Shown: one piece after another, positions 18,301 through 26,037 of the stretch
Position numbering within the stretch: the first letter of the stretch is position 1
Layout: every line of letters begins with the position of its first letter
Assembly (NCBI GenBank): GCA_016223085.1
Contig: JACRPS010000013.1
Location: 70,978-134,977, forward strand
Direction: 5' to 3'
From: Chloroflexota bacterium
Lineage (GTDB): Bacteria > Chloroflexota > Anaerolineae > Aggregatilineales > Phototrophicaceae
Length of the DNA: 64,000 nucleotides
Translations under genes and position numbers: made by a program
Notes under the pieces: model-generated
What the model was told of the DNA's origin: nothing
Databases searched by the model: none
What the model saw: the letters and a program-made list of their open reading frames with translations, nothing else

Positions 18301-19003
18301 CCGCTACCAGGGCAACTACAGCGAAGCGCGGCAGCGGCTGCAGGAGATCCTCGCCATCGCGCGCGGGATGGGTGACCGGCGCGAAATCGCCGACGCGCTG
18401 CTGAACCTGGGGGCGGTTGAACGGGCACAGGGGAACTTCGAGGCTGCGCGCAGCTACCTGTACGAAAGCCTGGCAATGAACGAGGAGTTGGACAACCGGA
18501 AAGGTGTCGCCTCCGCGCTGGACTATCTGGGTGACGTGGCGTTTACCCTGCACGATTATGAAGAAGCCTGGCGCTGTTACGAAACCAGCCTGTCCATCTA
18601 CAAGGAGTTTGAAGATCACAGCGGTATGGTGGTGGCGCTCAGTGGGTTAGGGGATGTAGCCGCTGCCGTTGGCGATCACGATGTGGCGCGGGAATACTTC
18701 TACGAGGCGTTCACCACCGCGTCTACCATCCGCGACACGCCGCTAACGCTGTGGGTGCTGACCGGCATCGCGGCGCTGCTGGTGAAAACCGGCGAGGAAG
18801 AACGCGCCGTCGAAATGCTGGGGCTGGTGCTCGACCACTGTTCCACGCCGCAGGAAGCCCGCGACCGCGCCCAGCGAATTCTGTCCACCCTGAAGATGCC
18901 GGCCTATTCGCTGGATGCCGCGCTGGAACGGGGCAAGGGACTTGACGGCGCGGAAACGACGCGGCAGCTTTTCCGCATGGCGGAAAACAAGTGGCTGATG
19001 TAA
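15362..19003 (+). CDS. class III adenylate/guanylate cyclase fused to an AAA-type ATPase and TPR repeats
   Basis: 1213 residues. Residues 50-235 are a class III nucleotide cyclase: metal-binding D61 (TILFADTVSSTQMF) and D105 (LMGDGVLAFFG), and the D180/N183/R187 set in AMGDAINLASRIE, all present, so the domain is probably active. It would make cAMP or cGMP; the substrate choice cannot be read safely. Residues about 255-600 are a STAND-type ATPase with Walker A GEPGVGKS (285-292) and Walker B-like VLFLEDIHWGDD. From about residue 680 to 1150 there are some ten TPR units of 40 residues, each near ...ALNNLGLVKKELGEYDEARQ. Proteins of this type act as signal-responsive switches: ligand binding by TPR opens the ATPase and controls the cyclase. 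The gene stands alone. Confidence 0.93.
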   Translation: MTEREQLEQAIAAQEALRGMLGNAVVDATIAVLREKLTSLGDSHPVATHDQRKLVTILFADTVSSTQMFEHLDPEDVLEIMDGALRVYTEAVGNLGGTVARLMGDGVLAFFGAPLSREDDAVRAVRCGLAIVRGAQEYAKEVESKWRVKGFNVRVGINTGLVALGEVGSAAGSEYTAMGDAINLASRIEHAAPVGSVLISYDTYRHVRGIFEMRTLEPIYVKGKSEPVQVYVVEREKPHAFGVVTRGVDGIKTRMIGREAELRKLQDALNWAIEESETQVITILGEPGVGKSRLLREFDNWIDQRPDDIFHFAGRATMEMMNSPYSLIRNVFAFRFEIQDSDSAATVREKMERGIAYFMSADSLPKAHYIGQMIGFDFSGSPYLQGEEPGQITQLGMYYLTEFFAAATARHPAVLFLEDIHWGDDKSLDLVNYLVRSRRDLRLLVVCLARPTLLERRPLAWDKRHDFHTLIELSPLSKDDTRELVEEILRRVETVPDNLCDIIVDSSDGNPFYVEELIKMLMDDGVIITGPERWQVDTSRLTNMRIPPTLTGVLQARLDALPPQERTVLQRASVVGRIFWDRAVASLRAEGDEPIEDIGAIIASLRKRELIRAREKSAFAGTEEYIFKHAILRDVTYESVLRRLRRIYHAQVANWLVDRSGDRIGEYTGLIAEHYERAGETRRAVTYLSRAAEQALNISAYREAIGWLERALALLVEDTLNEEMREEEALLKWQLGQAYRGLSAYSKAKELYEDSLKLFEQVQNDKGIVKALYELGWLVGYIMRDHEQGEQYFQDALRIARSIGDKRGIAWALNGLGVLAHWRQRHSEAIEYYEESLQLAREIGDQTRIAGALNNLGLVKKELGEYDEARQRLEESLDIFRAIGNRAGTTSPLTNLGDLYGKLGQHDKAREFYTEALTIHKDIGNRAGIAGTLSGLGSLARMQGEYEEARQRFVESLMISKEIDYRTGIAMSLEDLALVARYQGNYSEARQRLQEILAIARGMGDRREIADALLNLGAVERAQGNFEAARSYLYESLAMNEELDNRKGVASALDYLGDVAFTLHDYEEAWRCYETSLSIYKEFEDHSGMVVALSGLGDVAAAVGDHDVAREYFYEAFTTASTIRDTPLTLWVLTGIAALLVKTGEEERAVEMLGLVLDHCSTPQEARDRAQRILSTLKMPAYSLDAALERGKGLDGAETTRQLFRMAENKWLM

Positions 19004-19037
19004 TCGCCGCAAGAAGCCGGAGGATTTTACGAACGTG

Positions 19038-19065
19038 CAGGGGCGGGCACGCAGGCCCGCCCCTG
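19038..19065. repeat. GC-rich palindrome, copy 6
   Basis: Arms CAGGGGCGGGC and GCCCGCCCCTG with a short loop, 35 bp after the cyclase stop and between convergent genes. Confidence 0.85.
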
Positions 19066-19137
19066 GATAGACTTCTCTGTATCCCCGTCCTTTCGTGACT
19101 TCGTGTTACGCTTTTCTGCCTGCGTCTTTCACGCATC

Positions 19138-19154
19138 ACTCAGAACTCAGAACG
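19138..19154. repeat. 7-bp tandem repeat, two units
   Basis: ACTCAGA-ACTCAGA-AC, close to the end of the PA14-SH3 gene. Same style as the tracts at 37116-37182 and 41558-41587. Confidence 0.45.
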
Positions 19155-19166
19155 TGGTACCTGGAA

Positions 19167-20363
19167 CTACCCCGTCACCGGCACGTTTTGCAGGTTGCTG
19201 GCGGCCACGTAGCGGGCATTGACCCAGCCGATGATGCCGTTGACGTTGAGTTGCAGCCAGGTTGCGGCGGCGTCGCGGCCAACCACATTGTAGGTTTCGC
19301 CCCAGTTGATGCGTGTCAGAATCGTCCCGAAGAACGGGTCGGGCGTCTGGCGCACGTTCAACTGCCCGGTGATGACAGTCGCCGTTGCGCCGGTGGGCCG
19401 CGTGCCGGGGTCAGTCACCGGCACATTTTGCAGGTTGGTCGCGGCTACATAGGCCCCGTTCACCCAGCCCACCACGCCGTTGACGTTGAGTTGCAGCCAG
19501 CTTGAGTCGGCGTTTTTGCCGATCACCGGGTAGGTTTTGCCCCAGCGAATTCGCGTCAGCACCGTGCCGGTATATGGGTTCGGGATGTTGCGCACGTTCA
19601 GCGCCCAGGATGTAACTGTCGCCGTGGCGCTGACCGGCGGCGGTGGGGTAGGCTGCGTGCCGGGGTCAGTGACCGGTACGTTCTGCAGGTTGCTGGCGAT
19701 GACGTAGCTGGCGTTCACCCAGCCGACCACGCCGCTGACGTTCAACTGCAACCAGCTTGAATCCGCGTTGCGCCCGATAACCGGATAGGTCTGGCCGCGA
19801 TAGATGCGCGTCAGCACCGCGCCGGTGAAGGGGTTGGGGCTGTTGCGCACGTTCAGCGCGGCAGTGTTTACGGTCGCGGTGGCGCCGGCGGGCTGCCCAC
19901 CATAGGGTGTGAGCGTGAATTGCAGGAAGGCGTTGCCGGTCGCTTCGTAGTATTCCACGACAAAGGTATACTGCTGCGCCCCCGGCAATGCGGGCACGGT
20001 CAGGGCGGCGGTATAGGTGTTGCCCGGCGAGGGATGCCATTCGTCAATGTAGACCACCCCGTTCACCAGCACGCGCACGCCATCGTCGGCACGGGCCGTG
20101 ATGAGGTAGCTGCCCGGCCCCAGGGTCTGCACGCTGGTCCAGCGGGCGGAAAAATAATCCACCGGCAGGGTCGCGGCGGGCGAACCTGCGCCCCAGTCAT
20201 GGGTGGGGCTGTATTCGGTGAAGATGGCTGTTGGCGGTCCCTGCAAATGCGGGTTATTGAAGTATTCGCCCGTCCACAGGGCAGCCTGGGCGGCTGCGGG
20301 CCAGATAATCAATCCGGTTACGATGATGGTCATCAGGATAACGATCAGGCGTCTGCTGTTCAT
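19167..20363 (-). CDS. secreted PA14 plus triple SH3 domain protein
   Basis: 398 residues from the ATG at 20363, with GGGAG before it; this start gives a signal peptide (MNSRRLIVILMTIIVTGLII, cleaved near AAAQAA). Residues about 30-160 are a PA14-type carbohydrate-binding fold: ALWTGEYFNNPHLQGPP, FSARWTSVQTLGPGSYLITA, RADDGVRVLVNGVV and VVEYYEATGNAFLQF. Then come three bacterial SH3 (SH3_3) repeats, about 65 residues each, all built as TVxTxxLNVRNxPNPxTGxxLTRI ... SSWLQLNVxGVVGWVNxxYV. SH3_3 domains bind cell-wall peptides; PA14 binds glycans. So it is probably a cell-wall or surface protein. No enzyme domain. A paralogue is encoded just upstream. Confidence 0.9.
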   Translation of the reverse strand: MNSRRLIVILMTIIVTGLIIWPAAAQAALWTGEYFNNPHLQGPPTAIFTEYSPTHDWGAGSPAATLPVDYFSARWTSVQTLGPGSYLITARADDGVRVLVNGVVYIDEWHPSPGNTYTAALTVPALPGAQQYTFVVEYYEATGNAFLQFTLTPYGGQPAGATATVNTAALNVRNSPNPFTGAVLTRIYRGQTYPVIGRNADSSWLQLNVSGVVGWVNASYVIASNLQNVPVTDPGTQPTPPPPVSATATVTSWALNVRNIPNPYTGTVLTRIRWGKTYPVIGKNADSSWLQLNVNGVVGWVNGAYVAATNLQNVPVTDPGTRPTGATATVITGQLNVRQTPDPFFGTILTRINWGETYNVVGRDAAATWLQLNVNGIIGWVNARYVAASNLQNVPVTG

Positions 20364-20563
20364 GGCTCTGTGCTCCCGGCGCCGAGGATTGCGCCAGTCT
20401 ATGCTGTCTAGCTTCAGTGTAGTAGCAGCGCACCCAGAATAATGGACGCCTGGTGAACGCCAGCATGACGCCCAATCCACGCCCGCATTTGAAAATTCAT
20501 ACCAATAAAAAAGCCCTTCGCTGTCTGGCGGGGGCGGGGTGTCAATGATTGATTATGGGGGAG

Positions 20564-20591
20564 GTAGGGACACGGCATGCCGTGCCCCTAC
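20564..20591. repeat. GC-rich palindrome, copy 7
   Basis: Arms GTAGGGACACGGCA and TGCCGTGCCCCTAC, almost no loop, one mismatch. It lies 22 bp from the end of the second PA14-SH3 gene. Confidence 0.9.
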
Positions 20592-20612
20592 GGATGGTTT
20601 ATGAGCAGGTGT

Positions 20613-22025
20613 TTAACCTGTCACCGGGATGCGGCTGACATCTGCCCCGGATTGCAGACGGGCGAAGCCGGCGCTGACCCAGCCGGTCACACCCTGGTAC
20701 GTCACCTGCCACCAGTTCGAGCTGGCATTACGTCCCACCACCTGCGCGCTGCTGCCCGGCGTCATCTTGGTCAGGATGGCGCCGCTGGTGCTGGGCGCGC
20801 TGCGAACGTTGAGCGTCACGGCGGTCGTTACCGTGTAGCCGGTGTTGCTCGGCGACGGCGTGGGCGCGGTGACGTTGGTGGTCGGCACGCTCTGCGGATT
20901 GGTGACATTGAAGTACCGTCCGAACACCCAGCCGACCGTACCGTTCACATTGATCTGATACCACGACCGGTCGCTGTTGGCGGCGAGGACCGGATAACTC
21001 TCGCGCTGGTTCACCTTCACCAGAATTGAGGCGCTGGCGCTGGGCGCGCTGCGGACGTTAAGCCGACCGGCGGTGACGACGCCGGTTGTGACCGCGTTCA
21101 CCGGCGGGTTAACAACCGGCTGCTGCGGCACAATCCCCTGGCGCTGCAGGTTAAACTCGATCAGCGCGTTGCCCTGCGCCTCGAAGTACTCGACCATGAT
21201 GTTGTGCGGCCCGGCGCCCAGTGTCAGATTGGCAGTGTATGTCGCGGCGTTGGCCGTGCCCCACTGGTTGATGACCGCTACGCCGTCCACAAACACGCGC
21301 ACGCCGTCATCTACCCGCACGCTGATCTGATAATTACCCGCTTCCAGCGTTTGCACACTGGTCCAGCGCGCGCTGAAGTTGTCCGCCGGGATGCTCGCCA
21401 GTGGCGACCCCGTGCCCCAGTTATGGTTCGGGCTGACTTCACTCTGAATCAGCGTCGGGTTGCCGGAAAGGGTTGCATTGGCGAAATACTGCGCCGTCCA
21501 GGGGCCAGTGTTGACGTTCGTTGTACCCTGCGGCTGCGGGAAGTTCGGTCCGGTTGGGTTGCTTGCCAGGTTGGCCCAGGTGACAAACACGTAGGCGTTG
21601 CCGTTGGCTTCACGGTAGTCCACCTGCACGTGGTGCGTGCCTTCGGTCAGCGTCACATCGGCAGAGACAATCTGGCCGACCTTTGGATTGCCGAAGGTGT
21701 CAATCTGCGGCTGGAAGGCATAGCCGACGTTGACGCGCACTTCATCATCCGCCAGCGCCCAGAAACGGTACGTACCCGCCGGGAAATACGGGTCAGACGC
21801 CCAGCGCACGGTAAACCCGTCGGCGTTCACGCCCTGCGCCGGCGACCCGGTACCCCAGTCAAAGGCGATGGCCGGGTCCTGCCGGACAAGCTGCGGCACA
21901 TCAATCAGAAACGAGTTGTTGTAGTATTGCGCCGTCCAGGTGACACCCTGCGCGGCTGCCGGTTGCAGCAGCACCGCGCCCATCAGCACCAGGACAAACA
22001 CGAGAAGTCCGACTTTACGTCCCAT
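20613..22025 (-). CDS. secreted protein with two PA14-like domains and SH3 repeats
   Basis: 470 residues from the ATG at 22025, where AAAGGTGGGAAAG supplies a ribosome site and the sequence opens with a signal peptide (MGRKVGLLVFVLVLMGAVLL, cleaved near AAAQG). Two PA14-like domains follow: VTWTAQYYNNSFLID (about residue 28) and PWTAQYFANATLSGN (about 175), the second with the FSARWTSVQTLEAGNYQISV strand seen in the neighbouring paralogue. The C-terminus has two SH3_3 repeats starting GVVTAGRLNVRSAPSASASIL and TVTTAVTLNVRSAPSTSGAIL with GWVFGRYF and GWVSAGFA ends. Likely surface attached and glycan or peptidoglycan binding. It is a paralogue of the gene ending at 19167, from a local duplication. 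Confidence 0.9.
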   Translation of the reverse strand: MGRKVGLLVFVLVLMGAVLLQPAAAQGVTWTAQYYNNSFLIDVPQLVRQDPAIAFDWGTGSPAQGVNADGFTVRWASDPYFPAGTYRFWALADDEVRVNVGYAFQPQIDTFGNPKVGQIVSADVTLTEGTHHVQVDYREANGNAYVFVTWANLASNPTGPNFPQPQGTTNVNTGPWTAQYFANATLSGNPTLIQSEVSPNHNWGTGSPLASIPADNFSARWTSVQTLEAGNYQISVRVDDGVRVFVDGVAVINQWGTANAATYTANLTLGAGPHNIMVEYFEAQGNALIEFNLQRQGIVPQQPVVNPPVNAVTTGVVTAGRLNVRSAPSASASILVKVNQRESYPVLAANSDRSWYQINVNGTVGWVFGRYFNVTNPQSVPTTNVTAPTPSPSNTGYTVTTAVTLNVRSAPSTSGAILTKMTPGSSAQVVGRNASSNWWQVTYQGVTGWVSAGFARLQSGADVSRIPVTG

Positions 22026-22136
22026 CTTTCCCACCTTTATCTCATTTCGCGGCGCGGGGAATCCAACTATCATAGGGTTACAGGAACGCCGTTGGCACGC
22101 CCGCTGCCGCTGGCTGCTAGTCTGCTTGTTAGGTAT

Positions 22137-22145
22137 ATTATAACA
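22137..22145 (-). promoter_or_regulatory. extended -10 promoter for the two-PA14 protein gene
   Basis: Minus strand TGTTATAAT, a consensus TATAAT with the TGn extension, giving a leader of about 100 bases before the ATG at 22025. No clear -35. Confidence 0.5.
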
Positions 22146-22366
22146 AACTCGGACGGCAGAAGCGATGAGCGAAGGGTACTCGTCAGGTGAACGGCGATCA
22201 GGCGTCAAAATCAACCGGACTCAAGTTTTATGCAAGGTGCCAATGACACAATGCCCGGAGTGGGAGTCGGCAAAACTCAACCGTTGCTGATCGTGTCTAC
22301 CGTTTGCTCTGGATAACCAATCGGTTTGTATCCGTATTGATGTGAAGCATTACGAGGCCGTGTCGT
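22146..22366. other. intergenic region upstream of the two-PA14 gene, no gene seen
   Basis: With the leader of the minus-strand gene, the gap runs from 22026 to 22366. Apart from the extended -10 element at 22137-22145 I see no coding sequence, RNA gene or palindrome. Confidence 0.4.
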
Positions 22367-22630
22367 ATGACGTATGCTGTGAAAGACGCAACCGTCAAAC
22401 CTCAACAGGTGATGGATGCCTATCGCCGCGCCTTCCAGATGGTGCATCACCGTGAAGCTCACATTACACACCTGTTTGATGACTGGTATCAGGTCAACGG
22501 GGAAACCGTCCACCGCCTGACGCTGTTCCGCGAAATCACGCGCCTGCGGGAACTGGCGCAAAAGCATAAGGTGAATACCGCTGACCGCAGCGTGGTGCAG
22601 CGGCTGATCGCGCGGCTGCGTAACCTGTAG
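22367..22630 (+). CDS. small protein of unknown function (87 residues)
   Basis: The ATG at 22367 opens an 87-residue frame that looks like a real protein: MTYAVKDATVKPQQVMDAYR, DDWYQVNGETVHRLTLFREI and TADRSVVQRLIARLRNL, mixed charged and helical without low complexity. It carries no signal peptide or cysteine. The overlapping frame on the other strand (22277-22567) reads less like a protein. No good ribosome site precedes the ATG. The cyclophilin gene begins 130 bp downstream on the same strand. I do not recognise the family; helical, possibly nucleic-acid or protein binding given the basic end. Confidence 0.55.
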   Translation: MTYAVKDATVKPQQVMDAYRRAFQMVHHREAHITHLFDDWYQVNGETVHRLTLFREITRLRELAQKHKVNTADRSVVQRLIARLRNL

Positions 22631-22759
22631 TGCCTCGCCTCACAATTTGTCTGCCCTCACCGGGCTGGCCGACGCCGCCTGTTTTATTATGCGTCTCTAA
22701 GCCAATATCAACACCGCCCGTTTACAATTAGCCTGTTACCGGTTACAAGGAGTATCAAT

Positions 22760-24007
22760 ATGAAACGATTCTACTGGCTCATGCTGGCGCTGGCGCTGCT
22801 GGGCAGTGCTGGCATGGTTCACGCGCAGGAAGCGCAGACACCGGAACAGCTTTGTGAAGCGGCGGTGCCGGCTGCTGAGCCGGAAACCCGCACGTTCGCC
22901 GAGCCGGAACAGGTGTTGCAGCCCAATACCGATTACCGCGCCATCCTGTGCACCGATGCCGGGCCGGTTTATGTCGACCTGTTTGAAAGCCTGACGCCGG
23001 TCACGGTCAACAGTTTTGTGTTTCTGGCGCAGCAGGGCTTTTACAATAATACCACCTTCCACCGCGTAATTCAGGATTTTATGGCGCAGGGCGGCGACCC
23101 GACCGGCACCGGCACGGGCGGCCCCGGCTACCAGTTCCAGGATGAGTTTGTTGGCTTCCTCACCTTTGATGTTCCCGGCTGGCTGGCGATGGCAAACGCC
23201 GGCGCCGGTACGAACGGCAGCCAGTTTTTTATCACCACCGTGCCCACGCCCCATCTCGATTTCCAGCACACAATCTTCGGGCAGGTGCTGGAAGGTGATG
23301 AGAGCGTAAGCGCGCTGCAACTGCGCGACCCGGAAACGGCGACCGAACCGGGCACAACGTTGCAAACGGTTATCATTGTGACCGACCCGGCAACCGTCGA
23401 GACGACGTTTGAAGAACCGGCCTCCGCCACGCAGGAAGAAGTTGTCGCCGCGTTTGAGGGCATGAGCGAAACGATCACCGAGGATGTTGCCTCGCTGCTT
23501 GGTCAGGAAACCACCGTCCAGACAACTGAGGAAGTGACGGCTGCCGCGCCGGAAGCCGCGCGTGAAGACCTGGCGGCGCTGCTGGAGGAGCATAATCACG
23601 AATACCGCGTCTCCAACACCGTGACCAACATCGCCTGCCAGCTTGACAGCAACCTGATCTTTGGCACGATCAGCTATACGCTGGACTCGTATGCCACGCC
23701 GGAGGATGCAGCGGCGGCGGTTGCCGATGACCGCATGGCGCAGGTGATCGAGGCCAGCGGTTATGAGCAGCAGGAGTCGGACAATCTGGCGAACCCGCTG
23801 TTCCGCAAAACCGAAACCGTGTGCGACCGGGAGATGGTGCATGGCCTGACCTACTGGCAGCGCGGGCACTTCGTGGCGACGGCGGAGATTACGATTCCCT
23901 CGGATAACCCGAATCTGGAGTTTCTCGATCTGCTGCTGACGCAGTTTGTCGCGCTGCGCGTCTACGAGCCGGTGGTGGCCGAAATCCTGCGCCCGGAAAT
24001 CCGGTGA
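22760..24007 (+). CDS. secreted cyclophilin-type peptidyl-prolyl isomerase with an extra C-terminal domain
   Basis: 415 residues with AAGGAG before the ATG. Signal peptide 1-22 (MVHAQE cleavage). Residues about 57-215 are a cyclophilin fold with the active-site runs YNNTTFHRVIQDFMAQGGDP, GGPGYQFQDEF, MANAGAGTNGSQFFITT and FGQVLEGDESV; the catalytic Arg is in FHRVIQDFM. It would speed cis-trans isomerisation of X-Pro bonds in exported proteins. The remaining 200 residues are not part of the usual family: an acidic linker with TEEVTAAAPEAAREDLAALL and a domain holding two cysteines (C293 and C356 by rough count) that could be a disulfide. The next palindrome lies 15 bp after the stop. Confidence 0.92.
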   Translation: MKRFYWLMLALALLGSAGMVHAQEAQTPEQLCEAAVPAAEPETRTFAEPEQVLQPNTDYRAILCTDAGPVYVDLFESLTPVTVNSFVFLAQQGFYNNTTFHRVIQDFMAQGGDPTGTGTGGPGYQFQDEFVGFLTFDVPGWLAMANAGAGTNGSQFFITTVPTPHLDFQHTIFGQVLEGDESVSALQLRDPETATEPGTTLQTVIIVTDPATVETTFEEPASATQEEVVAAFEGMSETITEDVASLLGQETTVQTTEEVTAAAPEAAREDLAALLEEHNHEYRVSNTVTNIACQLDSNLIFGTISYTLDSYATPEDAAAAVADDRMAQVIEASGYEQQESDNLANPLFRKTETVCDREMVHGLTYWQRGHFVATAEITIPSDNPNLEFLDLLLTQFVALRVYEPVVAEILRPEIR

Positions 24008-24021
24008 AACCTTCGCATCCC

Positions 24022-24050
24022 GTCGGGACACGGCGCCGCCGTGTCCCGGC
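24022..24050. repeat. GC-rich palindrome, copy 8
   Basis: Arms GTCGGGACACGGC and GCCGTGTCCCGGC, loop GCC. 14 bp downstream of the cyclophilin stop. Inner arm as in copy 7 (20564). Confidence 0.85.
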
Positions 24051-24290
24051 ATCGCCATGTCCTGACACAACCCTCTCATCTCATGACAGGTTCGCCGGAT
24101 GCTGCTCCGGTGCTGCTGCTCTGACCGGCGCGAACCCGCCCCTATAATGCTGTTTCCAACCGCGCTATAATTCCCCGCTGGTTTAAACCAGACTCACCAA
24201 CGGCTGAGCTAATTCTCATGCTTCGGCGTTAGTGTGTCCCTTCGGAGTCTTGACCCTCCATTCAAGATCAAAGGGCAAGGGGAAGCAAAT

Positions 24291-25262
24291 ATGATCGAAG
24301 TTCAGAATTTAACCAAACGTTATGGGCCTGTTACTGCCGTCAATGCGATTTCCTTCACGGCACAGCCGGGGCAGGTCACGGGCTTCCTGGGGCCAAACGG
24401 CGCAGGCAAGACCACGACCATGCGCATGTTAACCGGCTTCATGCCGCCAACGTCCGGCAAGGCCATCGTGGCCGGTTACGACGTGTTTGACCAGAGCATG
24501 GAAGTCCGCGAGCGGGTGGGCTACCTGCCGGAAAATGTGCCGCTGTACCGGGACATGACCGCGCTCGGCTATTTGATGTACATCGCGGAAATTCGCGGTG
24601 TGCCCAACCGCCGCCAGAAAGCGATGGACGTTCTGGAGCGGGTGGCGCTGGTGGACCGCGCCAACAGCCGTATCCGCACCCTGTCGAAAGGGATGCGGCA
24701 GCGCGTGGGGCTGGCGCAGGCGCTGCTGCACGACCCCGACGTGCTGATTCTTGACGAACCGACCATCGGCCTCGACCCGCTGCAAGTGCTGGAACTGCGC
24801 GAACTGGTGCGCGAACTCGGTCGGACGCATACGGTGCTGTTCAGCACGCATATCCTGTCCGAGGCGGAGCAGGTGTGCGACAGCGTGGTGATTATCAACC
24901 GGGGCGAAATCGTGGCGCAGGGGTCGCCCACCGAACTCCGCAGCACGCTGGAACGCGGCGGGCGCGTATTCGTGCGTGTCAACGTGCCGGCGGAAACGGC
25001 ATTGCCGAGCCTGCAAAGCCTGCCCGTGATTGCCCATGCTGAAGCGGGCATGGACGGCATCATCCTGACGCCCGCCGACGCCAGCGCCGACCCGCGTCCG
25101 GCGGTCGCCCGCGCCGTGATTGCCAACGGCTGGGACCTGATCGAACTGCGCCCGCTGGCGGTCAACCTCGAAGAAATCTTCCTTGAACTGACCCGCGTGC
25201 CGGAGGTTACGGCAGTTGAACCGGCAGCGGACACCACCCCGGAAAGTGAGGCTATGCAATGA
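24291..25262 (+). CDS. ABC transporter ATP-binding protein, GldA-like
   Basis: 323 residues from the ATG at 24291, preceded by GGGGAAG; an in-frame ATG at 24234 would add 19 residues with no family similarity. Complete ABC ATPase: Walker A GPNGAGKT (34-41), signature LSKGMRQR, Walker B VLILDEPTIGLDP, and switch H in FSTHILSEAEQ. The extension after residue 230 (GRVFVRVNVPAETALPSLQS and ...LEEIFLELTR) is the usual tail of ABC-2 type export ATPases such as GldA and NatA. It powers the permease encoded next; the stop overlaps the next ATG by four bases. Function in gliding proteins is known in Bacteroidetes, but many bacteria with this set do not glide. Inner-face membrane protein. Confidence 0.93.
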   Translation: MIEVQNLTKRYGPVTAVNAISFTAQPGQVTGFLGPNGAGKTTTMRMLTGFMPPTSGKAIVAGYDVFDQSMEVRERVGYLPENVPLYRDMTALGYLMYIAEIRGVPNRRQKAMDVLERVALVDRANSRIRTLSKGMRQRVGLAQALLHDPDVLILDEPTIGLDPLQVLELRELVRELGRTHTVLFSTHILSEAEQVCDSVVIINRGEIVAQGSPTELRSTLERGGRVFVRVNVPAETALPSLQSLPVIAHAEAGMDGIILTPADASADPRPAVARAVIANGWDLIELRPLAVNLEEIFLELTRVPEVTAVEPAADTTPESEAMQ

Positions 25263-26035
25263 GAGCCGTATTCGCTGTTTTCAAGCGCGAACTGGCGCTG
25301 TATTTCCGTTCACCCATCGCCTATGCGGTGGCGTTTGCCATGCTGCTGTTCCTGGGCATCCTGTTTAACGGTAATCTGGCGCAGGCGGTGCAGTACAACG
25401 CCGGCGCGATGCAGCAGGGCGGCCAGGGTGTGACGGCCAGCGACCTGAACCTGGCGCCGTCGGTGATTACCTTCCTGATGTTCCTGATCGGCCCGCTGCT
25501 GACGATGCGCCTGCTGGCGGAAGAAAGCCGCGAGGGCACGATTGAAGTGCTGCTGACCCTGCCGATGAACGAAGCCGCGTTTATCGTCGGCAAGTTCCTG
25601 GCGGTCTGGACCTATTACACCATTCTGCTGCTGCTGACGGTCATCCACTATGTGATACTTGCCAATGTGGGCGTGCCGGACGCCGGGCTGGCCTTTGGTT
25701 CGTATTTCGGCGCGTGGCTGTATGGCGGCGCGGTGCTGGCCGTGTGTATGATCTGGTCGGCGATCACGGAAGATCAGATTGTGGCGGCCTTTTTAAGTGC
25801 GGCGACCGTGCTGGTGCTGTATCTGGCGGATACGTTTGCGGCCTCGCTGGCGAACAGCCCGAATCTGGCAAACGCAGCGGAGTTCGTGCGCGAACTGGGC
25901 CTGCAGGCGCACTACGGCCCGACGCTTGCCAACGGGATTATCCGCGCCGAAGATGTGGTGTATTACGTGTTGTTTATCATCGGCGCGCTGTTTATCACCA
26001 CGCGCATTGTTGAAACCCGTCGCTGGAGGGCATAA
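25259..26035 (+). CDS. ABC-2 type permease, GldF-like
   Basis: 258 residues with about six hydrophobic segments, the first near MRAVFAVFKRELALYFRSPI and YAVAFAMLLFLGILFNG. The stretch SVITFLMFLIGPLLTMRLLA followed by EESREGTIEVLLTLPMNEAA is the typical ABC-2 permease signature that contacts the ATPase, and it is found in GldF and NosY proteins. It forms the membrane part of the transporter with the preceding ATPase, with overlapping start (ATGA). Next gene begins 2 bp after the stop, so translation is coupled through the operon. Substrate unknown. Confidence 0.92.
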   Translation: MRAVFAVFKRELALYFRSPIAYAVAFAMLLFLGILFNGNLAQAVQYNAGAMQQGGQGVTASDLNLAPSVITFLMFLIGPLLTMRLLAEESREGTIEVLLTLPMNEAAFIVGKFLAVWTYYTILLLLTVIHYVILANVGVPDAGLAFGSYFGAWLYGGAVLAVCMIWSAITEDQIVAAFLSAATVLVLYLADTFAASLANSPNLANAAEFVRELGLQAHYGPTLANGIIRAEDVVYYVLFIIGALFITTRIVETRRWRA

Positions 26036-26037
26036 CT

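Noticed and set aside
22277-22567. 96-residue minus-strand frame
   Set aside because: Overlaps the small plus-strand frame at 22367, which reads more like a protein; neither has strong support.
22736-24079. 447-residue minus-strand frame
   Set aside because: Antisense of the cyclophilin gene; sequence is Arg/His/Gly rich and has no motif.
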